Source: Nansenia antarctica
Taxonomy: Eukaryota > Chordata > Actinopteri > Argentiniformes > Microstomatidae
Assembly (NCBI GenBank): GCA_963989245.1
Contig: OZ022339.1
Location: 94,321,332 to 94,385,331 of the forward strand
Direction of reading: 5' to 3'
Length of the DNA stretch: 64,000 nt
Shown: piece after piece, positions 11,520 through 24,511 of the stretch
Layout of the letters: every line of letters begins with the position of its first letter
Numbering within the stretch: the stretch's first letter is position 1
Position numbers and translations under genes: made by a program
The notes under the pieces: generated by a model
Seen by the model: the letters and a program-made list of their open reading frames with translations, nothing else
Told to the model about the DNA's origin: nothing
Database searches by the model: none

Positions 11520-13460
11520 CATATTACCCCCACTAATACAAAACGCTGATGTAACTGAGTTTCCTCTATGCAAATAGTGATAAAACATGATAGAAAAAAT
11601 GACAATGATAGTGATAGGTACAGTAGGCAAGTATGGTAGTTAGAGGTATATTCAGTTATGGGCTATGTACAGTTATGGTAGCTATGTACAGTATGGTATG
11701 TACAGATGTATAAATAGAGGTTATATAAAAAAGAGGTATGTGCAATGTGGTATGTGCAATGGTAGTATTGTAAACAGCAGTAGTGCAAAGGGTACAGAGT
11801 GATCACATTGACCAGGGGTGTGCAACCAGCAGTAGTGCAAAGGATAAATTGGATTGTCCACAGTGACTGAGGGGGGGGGGGGGATACTGAGAGTCATTCT
11901 ATCCCATGTGGGGGGGGGGGGGGGGGTATTGTTCAGAGTGTGTGGGGGGGAGTACTCCTCAGGGACCACTGCAATTGTTTAGATTTCAGGCAAGGATGCT
12001 CATCACGTTAGCTTGGTTTCAAACTGCCTTCACTACATTGAGGTAATACTATTCTAAATCATTTCGACCTATATGTCATTCTTAAACATGCATAGTGTGT
12101 GCATGGTGTCATATTTCCCATGACAGAGTCATGGTGACAAATGTTGATCCTATTTTGCAGATCAGTGACAATGAACAACTGCTTGGGTTTTATAAAGGAT
12201 CATTAACTATAATTGTGCTCCATTGGAAGATATCATATCAGGTTATAGATAGCGTGAGCTCACACAACCTTTCCTGAACATTCATTTCAATGTGAAAGAA
12301 CAAGTACGAAAGGCATTTCCATGCACACTATCAGCAAGACAGCAGCATTTCTAGAAATTGTCAATGGTCCAGTGACGCATCTATGGAGGAGTTTGATAGA
12401 GTACCCCCTGCCAATGTAATTGAAGACCAGGACTGCTATACAGGCAGAATGGTAACCGCTCCAGAGGAGTTCAACAGATGCAGGAAGCAATCATTTGTTT
12501 CCATTGGTCCAGAGGGGGTGTTGTCTTCAGATAGACAGACACAATTAATTAAAAATGAAAAAGCATTTCCACAGATGTGGTGTGCTCATAGTCATTCGTA
12601 TTGTTGGAAGGATAAAGGGTGGTAATGGGAATACTCAGCAGGCAAAAGCAGCAGGCAATCTCTCCCAGCAGAATATAACACTCTCTGTGTGACAGGAATA
12701 AAGAAAACACAACTCAAGTAGGAACATAAATAAAATACAATAAATACAAATACAATAAGAAAAAAGTAGCACTACCAGCCAACATATGTAGTCTCACAGT
12801 TAAGACCATCCATCAGTTCATAATGATTATAGATCTGAGAAAGAAATCAGAACAATATCTTTCTACAAGTGCTTGCAAATCATCGTCTACTGCTTAAACA
12901 AAGACACTTGTATGGGTATGATCCTGCCCTTGCTCAGTTGGAATCTACGCCCAAAAAACAGACAGTGCTTCCTACCTTTTTCACAATTCATTGCCCATAT
13001 AAGTGGCCATCTGTCAGCAAACCATCCTCCCATCCTATTAGTACTACATGGAATAATGGGGCCCAAAGGATTTACAAAAAAATGACTTCACCATTGTAAC
13101 CGCTAGCCATAGAATTTGCTGACTCATACAGGGACTGATTAGATTTAGCGAAGTTTGATGCGTTCTGTATTTGAACAGAAGCCATTCGTGTAAGAGGGTT
13201 AAAGGGCTGTCATTTCATCATTAAAGTAGTGAAATGTGTGGTTAGACAGAGGATGAGAATAGAATGAGCTAAACAGTAAAAAGTAATATCCAATTACTAT
13301 AATACAAGTCTCTAAAAAGACATTTGTTTGAGTAAGTTATTTCTCCTTCCTAAATCATCTAAAAAGCTTCAACATTTGAGATGGGTGCAATGAATGTTAA
13401 TAGCTATGTCTGTAGTTAAAAAAAATGACTCAGTGTTATGGCATGAGTCTTAATGGAAGA
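11520..13460. other. Non-coding stretch, no gene seen
   Basis: From 11630 to 11980 the sequence is a degenerate 'tatggtagctatgtacag'-like repeat with long G-runs. From 12000 to 13460 I see no domain, no clear transposon ends and no splice-bounded frame. Confidence 0.5.
11871..11949. repeat. Clustered G-runs (13, 17 and 7 G)
   Basis: Runs of 13 G at 11871-11883, 17 G at 11910-11926 and about 7 G near 11943, separated by unique spacers. The strand could form G-quadruplex structures; this is inferred from base runs only. Confidence 0.85.
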
Positions 13461-13465
13461 AGAGA

Positions 13466-13750
13466 GTGGTAAATGGTAAATGGACTGCACTTATATAGCG
13501 CCTTTATCCAAAGCACTTTACAACGGCCTCTCATTCACCCATTCACACACACACATACACATACACACGGCCTCTCATTCACCCATTCACACACACCAAT
13601 GGCGGCAAGCTGCCATGCAAGGCGCGGGCCCGCTCACTGGGAGCAATTTGGGGTTCAGTGTCTTGCCCAAGGACACCTCGACATGTAGCGAGCCGGGGCT
13701 CGAACCGCCGATCTGCCAACCTTGCGATCATTAGACGGCGGCTCTTTTTT
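13466..13750 (+). repeat. Teleost dispersed repeat, copy 1
   Basis: Starts 'aaatggactgcacttatata', passes through CA-rich 'cattcacccattcacacac' and the 'gagcaatttggggttcagtg' block, and ends near 'gctcgaaccgccgatctgcc'. A second, shorter copy lies at 62497-62690. I recognise this as a very common fish interspersed repeat but do not assign it to a class. Confidence 0.75.
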
Positions 13751-14015
13751 TTTCTTCTTTTTTTAAAATCTTTTATTATAAAAAATATTCTTTTAAATAC
13801 AATCATAGCTATACATATTCATACATGTTCATTTTATAGCCTTCATTCAGAAAATATTAATCCACATTGAGACCCCTTTCCTCTTACTGACATTATTCGG
13901 TTCACAACAATCCTCTTGGACAACATCTTTGGACCTGACCGAAGAAGGTAGACAAAGTAGACAAAGTAATTAGCATTGAGGCCTTTCCCAATTATAATAG
14001 CTGCTTAGCTAACAG

Positions 14016-14139
<124 letters not shown>

Positions 14140-14229
14140 ACTTTATGTCTCTTGTAATTACTCTGCTCCGATATAATGGGTATTAAGTGTATATTCCTCT
14201 TCTTCCTTATCTTCATGTAGCTGAGCATA

Positions 14230-15690
14230 GAACATGAATGCCAGCATGTTGTCTAGTTCACCTTGAGTGATGCAGAGTTTGAGCTTGGTCTCAGAAAGGA
14301 CCACAGCTGCTGCTTGGCATTGACTGAATTGAATACATGTAATTACTAAGCTACATTACTACTATTACTGTAATTATGAAGTCCTGTGTGCCCAGAATCT
14401 TTCCATGGTTCTTCCACACTTGGCTTTACTGAATGAATGCACATTTTATATCATTTAAGACAACATATCCATGGATAGAAGGTAAGGTCTCAAACGCTAT
14501 CATTTCTCAAAGGAACACCTTTGAGGCTTTCTTTTCCTTCCACCTTTGAACTGCAAATAACTGCATTGAAATAATTTAAATTCGCCTCTGGCATTTTCAT
14601 GGGTTAGACTCATCCATGAGGTGAATTGATGACAGTTTTCACATGCTAAAATATTTGCAACAACAAAAATTGTGCTGCTTTGTGTAATTTCCAACATTTC
14701 CTTCCCTGTTTTTTTTCAGCACATTCTGATCACAGGGGGTAAACAACGCATAAATTCAGACGCATGTGCAAATGTTTCTTTCACTTGGCCTCCTCTCTAA
14801 TGCTCCAAAGGGACCTCCGCCTGCTCCCACTGAGATTCCGCTCTCGTCCCTGTGGTGCATTTTATTGAAGGAACAGAAAGCTTGTAATATGCCATTAGCA
14901 GGACATCACATTGAAATAAATCGTAGCACATTTTAAGTCTGCAATAGAAGATGATGTGTGTTCTAAACAGTCTCTGTAATTGAATATGATTTGAGTTATT
15001 GGTCCATTCAATCCAATTGGCACGGGGCCACTTCAGACAGTGACATTTCCTAGGAGTCTCCTCTTCCTGAAAGCCATCTGTGTCTGCTGGAACCCCCATA
15101 ATGAGCTCCCCACGATTAGACAGACAGAAAGATTTGTGGAGAGTGTAGGGATGGGGCAGACAAATTGATGCATGACCATAGAGAACTCACATGGAGGGAA
15201 ACTTCTCTCTTTGTGTAATTCTGTTTGACTTCACTCCATGTTTTTCCTGTCCGTCTGTTGATGGGTTATAAAAAGGGAGGGGAAAATGGCCCCTGATTGC
15301 CCAGCCGACCCAGAAGGGATCACTGCCTGCTTAAAGCCCTGAAGCTGCCCAGAGCATGTGAGCCATTCAGGGAGAAATGGAGTGGAAAACCATAACTCTC
15401 CCCACCAGGCTCATGGCTCATTGAAAACACAGGCTGAGGTAGTCACATTGAAACCCAGTTATCTGCTTTTGGGGACAGACCCCCGATGAGCATTACTCCC
15501 TTACTCAGTCATGGGCTCATTAGAGTGGCCAGGAATGTGTCAGCAAAGGTCCACTGACACAGAGACACAAGTAATCACAAATAACGATTGGACAAATTGT
15601 TACTTATGAAACACATCATCTTGTGATGCACCTGGACACATCATCAGTAATAGAACCTGGCTTCATTGGGAGTTTTGGGTCTTTTGACTA
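14230..15690. other. Non-coding stretch, no gene seen
   Basis: Unique-looking sequence. The 100-codon minus-strand frame at 14797-15099 has no family resemblance and no flanking splice signals that would make it convincing. Confidence 0.5.
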
Positions 15691-16470
15691 TTAGACTCCG
15701 TCACCTAGGTGACCCAACCGAGGTTGATCAAGCCCTGGCATGTCCAGGTAGCACTACCTTACCCATGGCTCTCCTCTCCTGATCCACAGCCACCTAGAGG
15801 CAACTTCTGCTGCCTCGGTGGCCAACTTGGTGGCCCTTCGCTTACTGGCCCCTGTGATGCCAAGCATATCGTAGGCCCTGCAAAGGGAATGGCCCACCCG
15901 CGTGGTGTTTTGTTACTACCCAGGCCAGCCCTTCCACGAGTCACTGCACCCACCAGCACCTTGTGCCTTAGCCGTGACTCAGCAACATCCACAGCCTCTG
16001 CTGCCCTCCACTTCCTTCCTGTCCTGACCGCGATACCAGTCTGAGAGACTTTTGGGTCGCAGGATTCTCTGTATTGCAGAACCTCCCTAGTACAGGTCAC
16101 CTTGAATTCTTCATTTAGGCTGCTGATAGGGAGCTTCAGCATGTTGTTCTACCTGTACAGGGTGATACTGCTCAGACCCCAAGGTAGTCCCAGCCACTTC
16201 CGTACTCCACACGGTCCTAGGGCTGAGCTTGCTTTTGTTTTCTTGACTACCTTCTTGACCTCCTTCCAGCTGGGCTCTCCTTTCAAAGTCCAGAGTTGGT
16301 GCAGATGGATTAATTAAGGCCCTGCAGTGGCCCAGATCTTGCTCCCTGGAGTCGTCACTGAAGGTGTCTCTTAGTTGGGGGTCGATTTCAGCTTTGGAGC
16401 AGGTGAGCTGGCCTCTGCGCTTCTGCCCTAGCAGCTGTTTTGTAAACCCAAATGGGTCCGCTAGGAAGGC
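15690..16470 (-). pseudogene. Internally deleted non-LTR retrotransposon polyprotein
   Basis: A GC-rich island in AT-rich surroundings. Read on the minus strand, the N-side gives 'FTKQLLGQKRRGQLTCSKAE' (about 16400-16440) and 'SWKEVKKVVKKTK' (about 16250), the leader to a reverse transcriptase. It then jumps to the C-terminal part, 'LKLPISSLNEEFKVT' (about 16100-16135), 'GIAVRTGRKWRAAEAVDVAE' and 'LRHKVLVGAVTRGRAGLG'. The catalytic palm between them is missing, and there are stops and frameshifts. I recall full-length proteins with these blocks in order from fish LINE-like repeats. This copy cannot be active. Confidence 0.6.
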
Positions 16471-16995
16471 AACATTTCCGGACAGTGGAATGGCTGATTT
16501 CTAATTGTTTATAGATCTTCTAAAATCCCTTCCCAGACTCAAATGCATCTACAACCTTCTTTCTGAAGGCCTCAGAGAGCTCTTTTGATCTCGCCATGGT
16601 GATACCACTCACTTCAATAATCATGAGCAAACTAAAGTAAAATTAAGTTTAATATCTGGGACATCTTTTAATGTCTGAGGTTTAAATAAGACAGGCTCCT
16701 CCAAAATCCTCTAAGGATGTTCTGATGTGGTGCACTTTATTCCAATTTTAGGCATCTTTGTAGTAATACATGTGGGGAGACTTTATCCTCACAAGAAAAT
16801 TGCATTTCTATTACCGGTAATTACATTTGTCAAGTAATTTTTAAAAGATAAAAAGGCTGTTTTATTTGTTTTGTTATATCACCCCCATCTCTTAATATTG
16901 TTAAAATGAAGATCAAATGTTAGCTAAACATCAGCAAATGTTTAAATAAGTTGAAAAAGACAAAGGTTTTAAAGACTTTTTTAACATGACTGTAC
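16470..16995 (-). mobile_element. Tc1-like transposon, 5' fragment
   Basis: An inverted-repeat end reading (minus) 'tacagtcatgttaaaaaagt' lies near 16995. Further inside, a start codon at 16597 opens 'MARSKELSEAFRKKVVDAFE', the helix-turn-helix N-terminus of a Tc1 transposase. It continues past an in-frame stop through 'QLEISHSTVRK' and then abuts the retrotransposon fragment at about 16470. The catalytic domain is absent. Confidence 0.65.
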
Positions 16996-17187
16996 GGCTT
17001 CCAGAATACAATAGAACGCCTTTTCACAAGGGGTCACAAGGGCAATACATTGTCAAATGAGCAACAGCCTGGGCAGTGTGCATTAGCCACAAGAACAGTT
17101 GTCCTTCCTGGCATGTCGGGTGACTCACTGGGAAACCAGTTCATCCCTAAGAAAAACATCACGTAAGAGAGGGGCTAGTCTGATCAG

Positions 17188-17290
17188 AATGGCAACAGTG
17201 GAGGCTGGTGGAGGCAGAAATCAGAGGATGGGCTCATTGAAATGCATGGAATGGAATAAGGACTGGTATCAAACACAGGTGTTCCCCTAG
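17188..17290 (+). mobile_element. hAT-like MITE fragment
   Basis: 'caacagtggaggctggtgga' followed by 'tggaatggaataaggactgg' and 'tatcaaacaca' matches the start of a repeat I remember as common in fish, with a CAGTGGAGGCTG terminus of hAT type. No matching right end is seen. A weaker relative of the first 20 bp occurs at about 21722. Confidence 0.4.
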
Positions 17291-17299
17291 GCAACCTGA

Positions 17300-19190
17300 A
17301 ACACAAGATAGCCGAGTCTTAGTGATTGTGCAGATGGACAGCGATAGGTCAGAGAGGACAGCTGATTTATAAACATGGTAACAGTAACGTATCACATTAT
17401 GGAGCAGATCAGCTCAGATGTGGGAGGAGCGAAGGTCACCTGATCACTTTGTTCTCACAAGATCACTTTGTTCTCAATTGATTTTATCTGGTTAAATAGA
17501 GGTCAAATAAATACAATAAATCAAAACCTGTGGGTTGAGTGATCATCTGTAGGGGCTGGATGTTACGTTGCTTTTGTGGAGATCGAACATGCAACTTTGA
17601 GAATGTATAAGCACCATAACAACTGAATACCAGAGCTTATGAAACAAACATCTGGTGGGTGACAGCAGGAACAGTGATTGATTGAGAATTGATTGAGAAT
17701 GTTTATTTTGGTCCCCTATACAATTCACAATACGAGATTGTGATCTGAGCATTGAGGATAGGGAACACAGTGTAAACTGACTCTACTGACTAATTTGCTC
17801 ACAGGTGAATTAGTCATGGCCCTGCAGCATGACCTGGCCATGCAGGAAAAAATTAGTTTACGGTAACAAGGCAGTTGTTCTGCGGTTGTCATGGAAACAT
17901 GTTTAGAGCCATCTCCTCCACCCCCCTCCTCTCTAATGGGGTGTTTTTGAAGAGACAGTATAGTATTGCGCATACACAACACTTCTAATTTTATATTCTC
18001 ACGAACAGCAAGTTCTTTTTGTGCACTCCGATTGATGAATGAATGGTGTTATCTGTTTCCCTTACATACTGAATCCCCCTTTTTATCACTCATTGTCTCA
18101 AAATCTGGTGTGCCTACAGTATAACACTGGAAATATATGGGATTAGAAAATGTGTCTTTTCTTTTTGATAAGGTTGATATTGGTATTTTAGCCTTTCATA
18201 GTTGGTTGCAGTCCAAGATAGGGGAAGGCAAAATCACATTTCAATTCTATTGATTTACATTATCTTATTACTGCCTAAGCAATGGACCACAACCTAGGTT
18301 AATTTCATTTAGGCCTTGGCTGAAGATGTTTGGACTCCCTGAATCTTCAGACATACCTAGCAACTGTGTTTGCCCTGGCAACAAGGGGTTACCAGAACAT
18401 AGTACAGCCGTGCAGAGGCAGTGTTTTTCTGGTGGGCTGGTCCATAGATGTTCACTTCACAGATTTGGTTGGAATGGAGCAGCAGAGATTTAAAAAATCA
18501 ATACTCCAATGCTACAGTAGGTGGAGAATTCAGCCATTTGAGCTGTGGGAAAGGACCTTTTGTGTGATGTTAGAGTGTAATATGTATTTAGCATATATAT
18601 GGAGCTAAGGTTGTCACAGCTTCATGCGTCTTTGTAAATCATAAACCAATTACATTGCCATTAGTGGTCGACCACTGAACCAACCCCATCATGCCAGAGC
18701 ATTTATGTACACTCAAATCAATACCACTGTGAGTCCACAAAACCCCAAACTCTGGAGGAAAATACCACAAATAATGGTACAAACAGTTACCCCTTTGCTA
18801 ATCTAGGCTCCCAGTCTTTTTTTTTCACCTGGTATGCCTGAAGAAGGTCTATGACCGAAAGCTTGCAATAAATTAATGATTTTTGCGCAGATTTGAGTGT
18901 GCGGATGCTGCTTTCTTCACTCTATTTGAGCCAATGAGCCTAGCTAATTGCTTATGTACACATGCGATCTATGTCAGGGAATTGTACCATACATTCTGAG
19001 ATATTGGCATATGAGAAGGTGATTGGTTTGGATGATCCTCAATGGATTGTTTGAACCAAGGTAGTGAGAGTGAGAGAGTGTTAGTGAAATAATGAGGGCA
19101 CCATTGGGGGTTATACGTATTCTGTTAACTCATATTGTTAGGATTTCATTGTAGTTGTCTGCTGCTGTATGATTGCAATATCCTACTATA
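17300..19190. other. Non-coding stretch, no gene seen
   Basis: No domain-bearing or splice-bounded frame. A palindromic 'ctgaagaaggtctatgaccg' tail-like motif at 18838 hints at an old retroelement end. Confidence 0.5.
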
Positions 19191-19192
19191 AC

Positions 19193-19451
19193 TACACTGA
19201 ACAAAAATATAAACACAACACTTTTGTTTTTGCTCCAATTTTTCACAAGTTGAAATCAAAGACCTACATGTATGTGGCCTATGACCTACAGTATGTACAC
19301 AAAATACCTATTTCTCTCAAATTGTGTTCACAAATGTGTTTAAATCTGTGAGCACTTCTCCTTTGCCGGGATAATCCATCCACCTGACATGTGTGGCATA
19401 TCCAGATGCTGATTAGACATTAGTGTTGCGTTTATATGTTTGTTCAGTGTA
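19193..19451. mobile_element. 259-bp Tc1/mariner-type MITE
   Basis: The left end 'cactgaacaaaaatataaac' and the right end, reverse-complementing to 'cactgaacaaacatataaac', form inverted repeats of about 34 bp, each next to TA. The interior has no coding capacity. Length, TA target and TIR fit a non-autonomous Tc1/mariner derivative. Confidence 0.8.
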
Positions 19452-19459
19452 TGTGACAG

Positions 19460-21427
19460 AGAAGCATTGGTCGATAGATACTACAGTCCCCATGGTATCT
19501 CAGCTAAGAGCTCATCCCTCTTCATTTGCATATGCATACACATGAATCCAAACAATAGTGTTTTTGTAAACAAATAATGTCCCAGACCTTCCCTGCCCAG
19601 ACCGTTTCTGTGTGTGTCTCTCCCAGCATTCATAAACATTAGTCCCCACATCTGGGTTTGCTAATTGCACTGTTCAAATCAGCCGTGTACAGCTACATGT
19701 TGATCCATAATCAATCCTGGTTGTAACGACTTTGAACAGTACAGTGATTAGTGCTCTCTCTCCCCAGACCTCACCAGTCCTCAGAACAGATGGACTTAAT
19801 GTAGCACAGGGAGCTAATGCCCTTGGTTAAATAAATTAACAGTAGGTGGGACCTTGAATGTTGTAACTGTTCACTCCCTCTCTGCAGCACAGAGGTCCTC
19901 ATAAAACAATCTATATCAATGTTCCTGTGACAGACAGACAGGGCCTGCAATCTACACCAGATGGCTACAGTCGGGTTATGCAGCTAGGGCTTGATGGATG
20001 CAGTAGGGTGTTTTAAAACATAATCTCCATATGTTTTCTTTGTAATCAAGCATGCTTTGATATTGTCAGTCTTGATTTACTCATAATATCTGTTTACACA
20101 CACAATAGCATTATGTGCTATTCAAACAAACACTAAATCCTGTTAATCACAATAATTGTTTTGGTCTTTTTATCTAATAACGCGGTTTGCGGTCCTGTAT
20201 ATACCTCAACTCATTGCAGTTCTACTTCAACAACATGCCTGTGTAAACGTAAAGGTAGACCTTTTAGGAATTAGTCTTTAAAGGGTGTCCAGAAATGTGA
20301 TAATGTGTGCAGTGTTGTATGGGCCTAGGATTGCATGATGGTGAAGGACACTGTTTTGACTAATAGCCGCACACATTGTTATGTTGCTACCACGTTGACC
20401 CGGGTAGTTGATGATAGCATAGTGTCAATGACATTTCTGCTGCAGCCCCTTGATTTTGCAAGGTTGAAACCTGTCACATATGATGGACTGCATCTGCTTC
20501 TAGCTCCATGCCTCTCTAAAAGAGACAAGACAAAACAATGTAGCACAGAACGGAAAGACAGGTATCAGTCAATATGATGTAGCACCATACATTTCCAGAT
20601 CCAGCACCAATGATAGGATAGTATAGCTGACCTGCACATCTCAGTTGTTTTACAGTCTGAGATACAGTCTGAGTTCACAATTTCTTTCGAAAGGGACACT
20701 GTACAGCTGCTTCATCCTAATTCTATTGTGTTTCAGTAGACGAGACAGTGCAGAGAGAAAAGTGTGTTGAAATTGAGTGTAAAGCAGAGAACATGCGTTC
20801 AGTTTGGTACACTTGGTAAATGCATTGGCTACTTGTGTTAATGGTTTCAGAGATAGTGTTTCAAGAATCGTTGCTAGTATTTAAGCATTCAGAAAAAACG
20901 GTTATTGGTATTGGTGTTGAACCGTCACGGTTCACTGGCAAAGACTGCCATTTCTCTGAAGGGGCTGCTGCTAGTGTCACCTGTCAGCTGTGATCAAATG
21001 GGTCAATAAAGGTCATCGAGGGCCACTTCTAGAAAACAGTGTGGCTGATCTGTGGAGATCCTACCTGTCCAGAGGGGTTATTCACTGTTATAGTTTGTCT
21101 CTCATACTCACCCAGACATGTCAAATATTGGATGAATGACATTCAAGATAACATTGAATTATAACATTGTCATGTGTTATGTCTACAGGTAGAGATAATA
21201 GCTCAAATTCTCTGAGGTGACCTTGTGTTGAAATTCATTCTGAAACAGATACTCTTTATCACTGTCATGTACATTTGCAGCGTGATGCAGCGTACATTAC
21301 CATATCTCCACCACAGGGGGGATTATTAAAAAGTGAGTTACTGATACTCCTAATCTAATGACTGTGTTAATTAAATGAACACACCAGAAGTTGTATTTTG
21401 CCAAAACGTTCACTTATGTATTTCAGT
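19460..21427. other. Non-coding stretch, no gene seen
   Basis: Unique sequence without recognisable coding blocks or element ends. Confidence 0.5.
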
Positions 21428-21438
21428 CAGGATATATC

Positions 21439-21642
21439 TTTTTTTTTTTTTTTAAGTAATTTTTTCTGAGTGGGGCAGTCCCACTCATATTTTTCATTTT
21501 TTATTGACAGATATAGTAGAGATTTAGACAGGAAGGATGGGTGAGAGAGAGAGGAGGGATGACATGCAGGATATGTCCCCGGCCGGAATCGAACCGGGGA
21601 CCCTGCGGTTACATGGTCAACCCGCTACGCCACCTAAGCGCC
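21439..21642 (-). mobile_element. tRNA-derived SINE, copy 2
   Basis: Same family as the SINE at 5822-6029, same orientation. The B box lies at 21585-21595 and the T-run at 21439-21453. It is flanked by an 11-bp target-site duplication (21428-21438 and 21643-21653). Relative to copy 1, about 8 bp are missing between the A and B boxes. It is flanked by unrelated DNA, so it is an independent insertion. Confidence 0.85.
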
Positions 21643-21654
21643 CAGGATATATCA

Positions 21655-23230
21655 GTTTAACAATGTATATTTTGGGGAACCCATGACTTATTATAGGTAG
21701 GTTACATACAGAGCGATGAGCAGGTGGAGGCTAGTGGTGGTGGGTGGTATGACCACATAAAGACGAAGCCACAACTGTTGAATGCTATGGAGGAAATGTA
21801 AACTTGAACATGTGATGAATGTGAACCAGCTGTACTATCATAACTAATGTTATGTTTCATTTATGTGGCCGCGAGTTGGCCAAAGTGTGATATGAATTTA
21901 TGTTTTCATGCTAAGAATAGCGACAGTCATACATTTGCTCTCTATGGTCTCAATGACATCAAATGGACTCTTTTAATTTTCTAGTGCTAGATTCATAAAT
22001 TATTCATAAATCTGCTCTGTGTTGTAGAGAGCAATAAATCATAACATTCCCGGAGAACAATAATGCTCACTTGAGGCTCGCCTTGGCCGACATTCTCTCC
22101 ACTACTCTAATTCATAACTTTCATTACTCATCATTGCAGCATTGCAAGATCATGTAATGACATTATGATGTTCACTAAGATATGAGTAGCAGCAGCAGTG
22201 TGTATCAGGGTTGGCCCAGAGTGTCTAAAGCACATCTTCTGATGTTGACATATCTGCTGGATCGGCTCTTGCTGAACAGATGTCTCACAGATGTCTTGTA
22301 TCAACAAAAACACTGAGTGATTGAGAACTCTTTTGACTAAGCTTTTGATCATTGAAAATCTTGCAGGCCAAGAAATGACAATCAGTGACAAGATGACTGG
22401 ATCTTCATGACACAGAGGATGTTGGGTACTGTAAATTCAGCTGTGTAACCTAGGCAATTTTTGGGGAATAATTGCTATTACATAAGTCAACCGTGCAATG
22501 TGTGCGGGAACACGTGTCCTCAGCATTTGGAAATCACAGAGTAACATCTCCAATCGGACGTGTTCTGGGCTTTGAGCTAGTTGAAGGCTTTGTCGTTATG
22601 GGGTATTGTGTGTGGATTGCTGTAAAAATAAATCTATTTTAAATGTAGTCTATATTGAGCAATGTCAGGTACTATATGTAGATTAATGAAATGAAGCATT
22701 TTCCCATTTGGTCTGAGAAATGGCACACACACATTGCGGAAATAATGCACCCTAATAACTGTCATTACTGTGATGAAATGTCATTTTCACCTCACTGCAT
22801 TAGAAAGAGACAATTCTAGGAAAATTGATTCATTTGGGGTTCTGCCTCAGAATCTTGTGAACTTTACCCTAGAATCAAACCTATAATTGAGCAGTCAAAT
22901 ATATTTGTTCGATTTTTTCCGGCAACTGACGCTTCACTTGCCTGCTTCAATACCGCATTAGTCCATAAGTACATACGCGTTGCATTAAATCCCTTTTTCC
23001 AGTGTTTTGGTCAGAATCTGACCTGATGAGATGTGAAGCTAAATCGAGGCCACTGGACTGCTGGGGGGTTAACTGGGGTTAACAGCACATCTGTCTTGCA
23101 ATGCCAAGCCTTAAGGGATGCTTCAATTTACAGAATACATTAGATACATCGATTAGCATCAAATATGTATGACTTGTATATGTGCTCACAGCCACCACTG
23201 CACGTCCAGAGTGGTTATTTATGGCAGACA
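21655..23230. other. Non-coding stretch with a small Tc1-like remnant
   Basis: No gene seen. The stretch 'gtcgttatggggtattgtgt' at about 22590-22640 resembles the 3' end of Tc1-like elements, a better copy of which is at 36690-36906. The rest is unassigned. Confidence 0.45.
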
Positions 23231-23232
23231 TT

Positions 23233-23660
23233 TAAGCAATATCACACGAGAGGGAGTGTGTTATACTGAATATCAGCACGGCCGTGATTCGGTCGTAGGT
23301 ACAAGGCCGCAGGCCGAGTACCGAAGACAATCACAGCCATGCTGATATTCAGTATAACAGCACGACCTCGAGTGTGATATTGCTTTTATACAACAGTTCT
23401 ACAGCGCGATTTATTAGTTAACAGTAATAAGCGACAACAGATTATGATTTGAAAAAAAAAAATGTTCCACAACTGAACTTGGACTGTTGCCTAGTAACCT
23501 GAACACAAACATGTAGTCTAATTAACGGTCATTTAATAGAACACCTGTGCGGCGGAGTGATACATATAGTTAAAGGTCCCAGTGCTGTAGTGCCAGTACT
23601 GTATATCAGCACTCATGGAATGCCTCTTGTCCAATCAAATTACTTGGTCGGAACTAACTG
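23233..23660. mobile_element. Palindrome-containing MITE-like element
   Basis: 'aagcaatatcacac' at 23234 returns inverted as 'gtgtgatattgctt' near 23372-23385. Inside that, 'gttatactgaatatcagcac' at about 23257 returns as 'gctgatattcagtataac' near 23341-23358. The result is an almost complete hairpin of about 155 bp. Just outside, 'ttatacaacagtt' (about 23385) pairs with 'aactgttgtataa' (about 23655). No coding capacity; a non-autonomous DNA transposon is the likely origin. Confidence 0.6.
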
Positions 23661-23669
23661 TTGTATAAC

Positions 23670-24330
23670 ACTAAATAAGCAAACTGAGTTTGTAAACCGT
23701 GTTGTTTGTATTTTATGCACTCCTGAATACTAAATGATTACACCCAAAAAGGTTAAAGTACAATGAGAATAAAAAATACATAGGTGCTAAGATTATTAGG
23801 ATTAGGGTTAAGGTTACAGTTAGGGTTAGGGTTAGGACAATTACTACTATTTATAATAGTACTATTATAAAAAAGAATGTGTTATATCAGACTATGTTTA
23901 AGTACCCATTTGAAAGGAAAGGACACAAGGCAGGCCTATCTGGAAACAAAGTATTGAAATTAAGGAGGAATTGTTTGCAGGTCTGTGGTTTGTAGTGCAA
24001 GAATGAAGGCACAAATCAACTATGAATATAATACCACTGGACGATTACAGACTCCTCTCTACCCCACTGGTTGTAAACATGCTTCCTGGCTCAGGAGGGT
24101 GACCAGTACTCCTAACAGTGTTGTAAATGGTTGCTGTTGTTACTTTCTGCCGAAGGTTGTCAAGAATGCTAATTCAGGATTAACGAGGTGGTCGGCAGTG
24201 TCATATATCACTATAAAGTGCTTCTCCTTTTATCACCAAGTCCAAATGGTAAATATCTCTTATTCTGGAATCCGCCTATACACAGAACATAGGGCAAAAG
24301 AAGAAACATACATCATGGATTGTGGATTGT
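23670..24330. other. Non-coding stretch with short telomere-like repeat
   Basis: Contains 'gttagggttagggttagg' at about 23818-23836, a very short interstitial TTAGGG run. No gene seen. Confidence 0.5.
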
Positions 24331-24511
24331 GTACATAGCCTTTATTTATGTAAACCAGCTCCTTCCCTTCTTGTGATTTTTTTTTAAAAGTTTTTTTTTT
24401 TCCGTTTCCTAACACCAGGGGAGCCACCCCTCCTAAATGTCGTTGTTTGGTACCTGTACTGTAGCAATGACAATAAAGTCCATTCATTCATTCATTCATT
24501 CATTCATTCAT
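24331..24511 (+). mobile_element. LINE 3' tail with (ATTC)n, copy 1
   Basis: Runs from 'gtacatagcctttatttatg' through 'tggtacctgtactgtagcaa' and 'tgacaataaag' to an (ATTC)n tail. Related tails are at 42634-42790 (minus), 46102-46400 (plus) and 54511-54872 (minus). The A-signal-like 'aataaag' just before a microsatellite is typical of L2-group LINE ends. Strongly 5'-truncated. Confidence 0.75.

Noticed and set aside
15759..16142. A 127-codon minus-strand frame as an unknown host protein
   Set aside because: Blocks match a LINE-associated polyprotein, with stops on either side.
18838..18860. Hammerhead-like core (CTGAAGA, short stem, GAAA)
   Set aside because: The pair next to the GAAA would be an A-C mismatch and I could not find stems I and III with a cleavage triplet. 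A retroelement-tail motif is as likely.
23818..23836. Interstitial telomere repeat
   Set aside because: Only about three TTAGGG units (and two near 52735); too short to mean a fusion or telomere healing.
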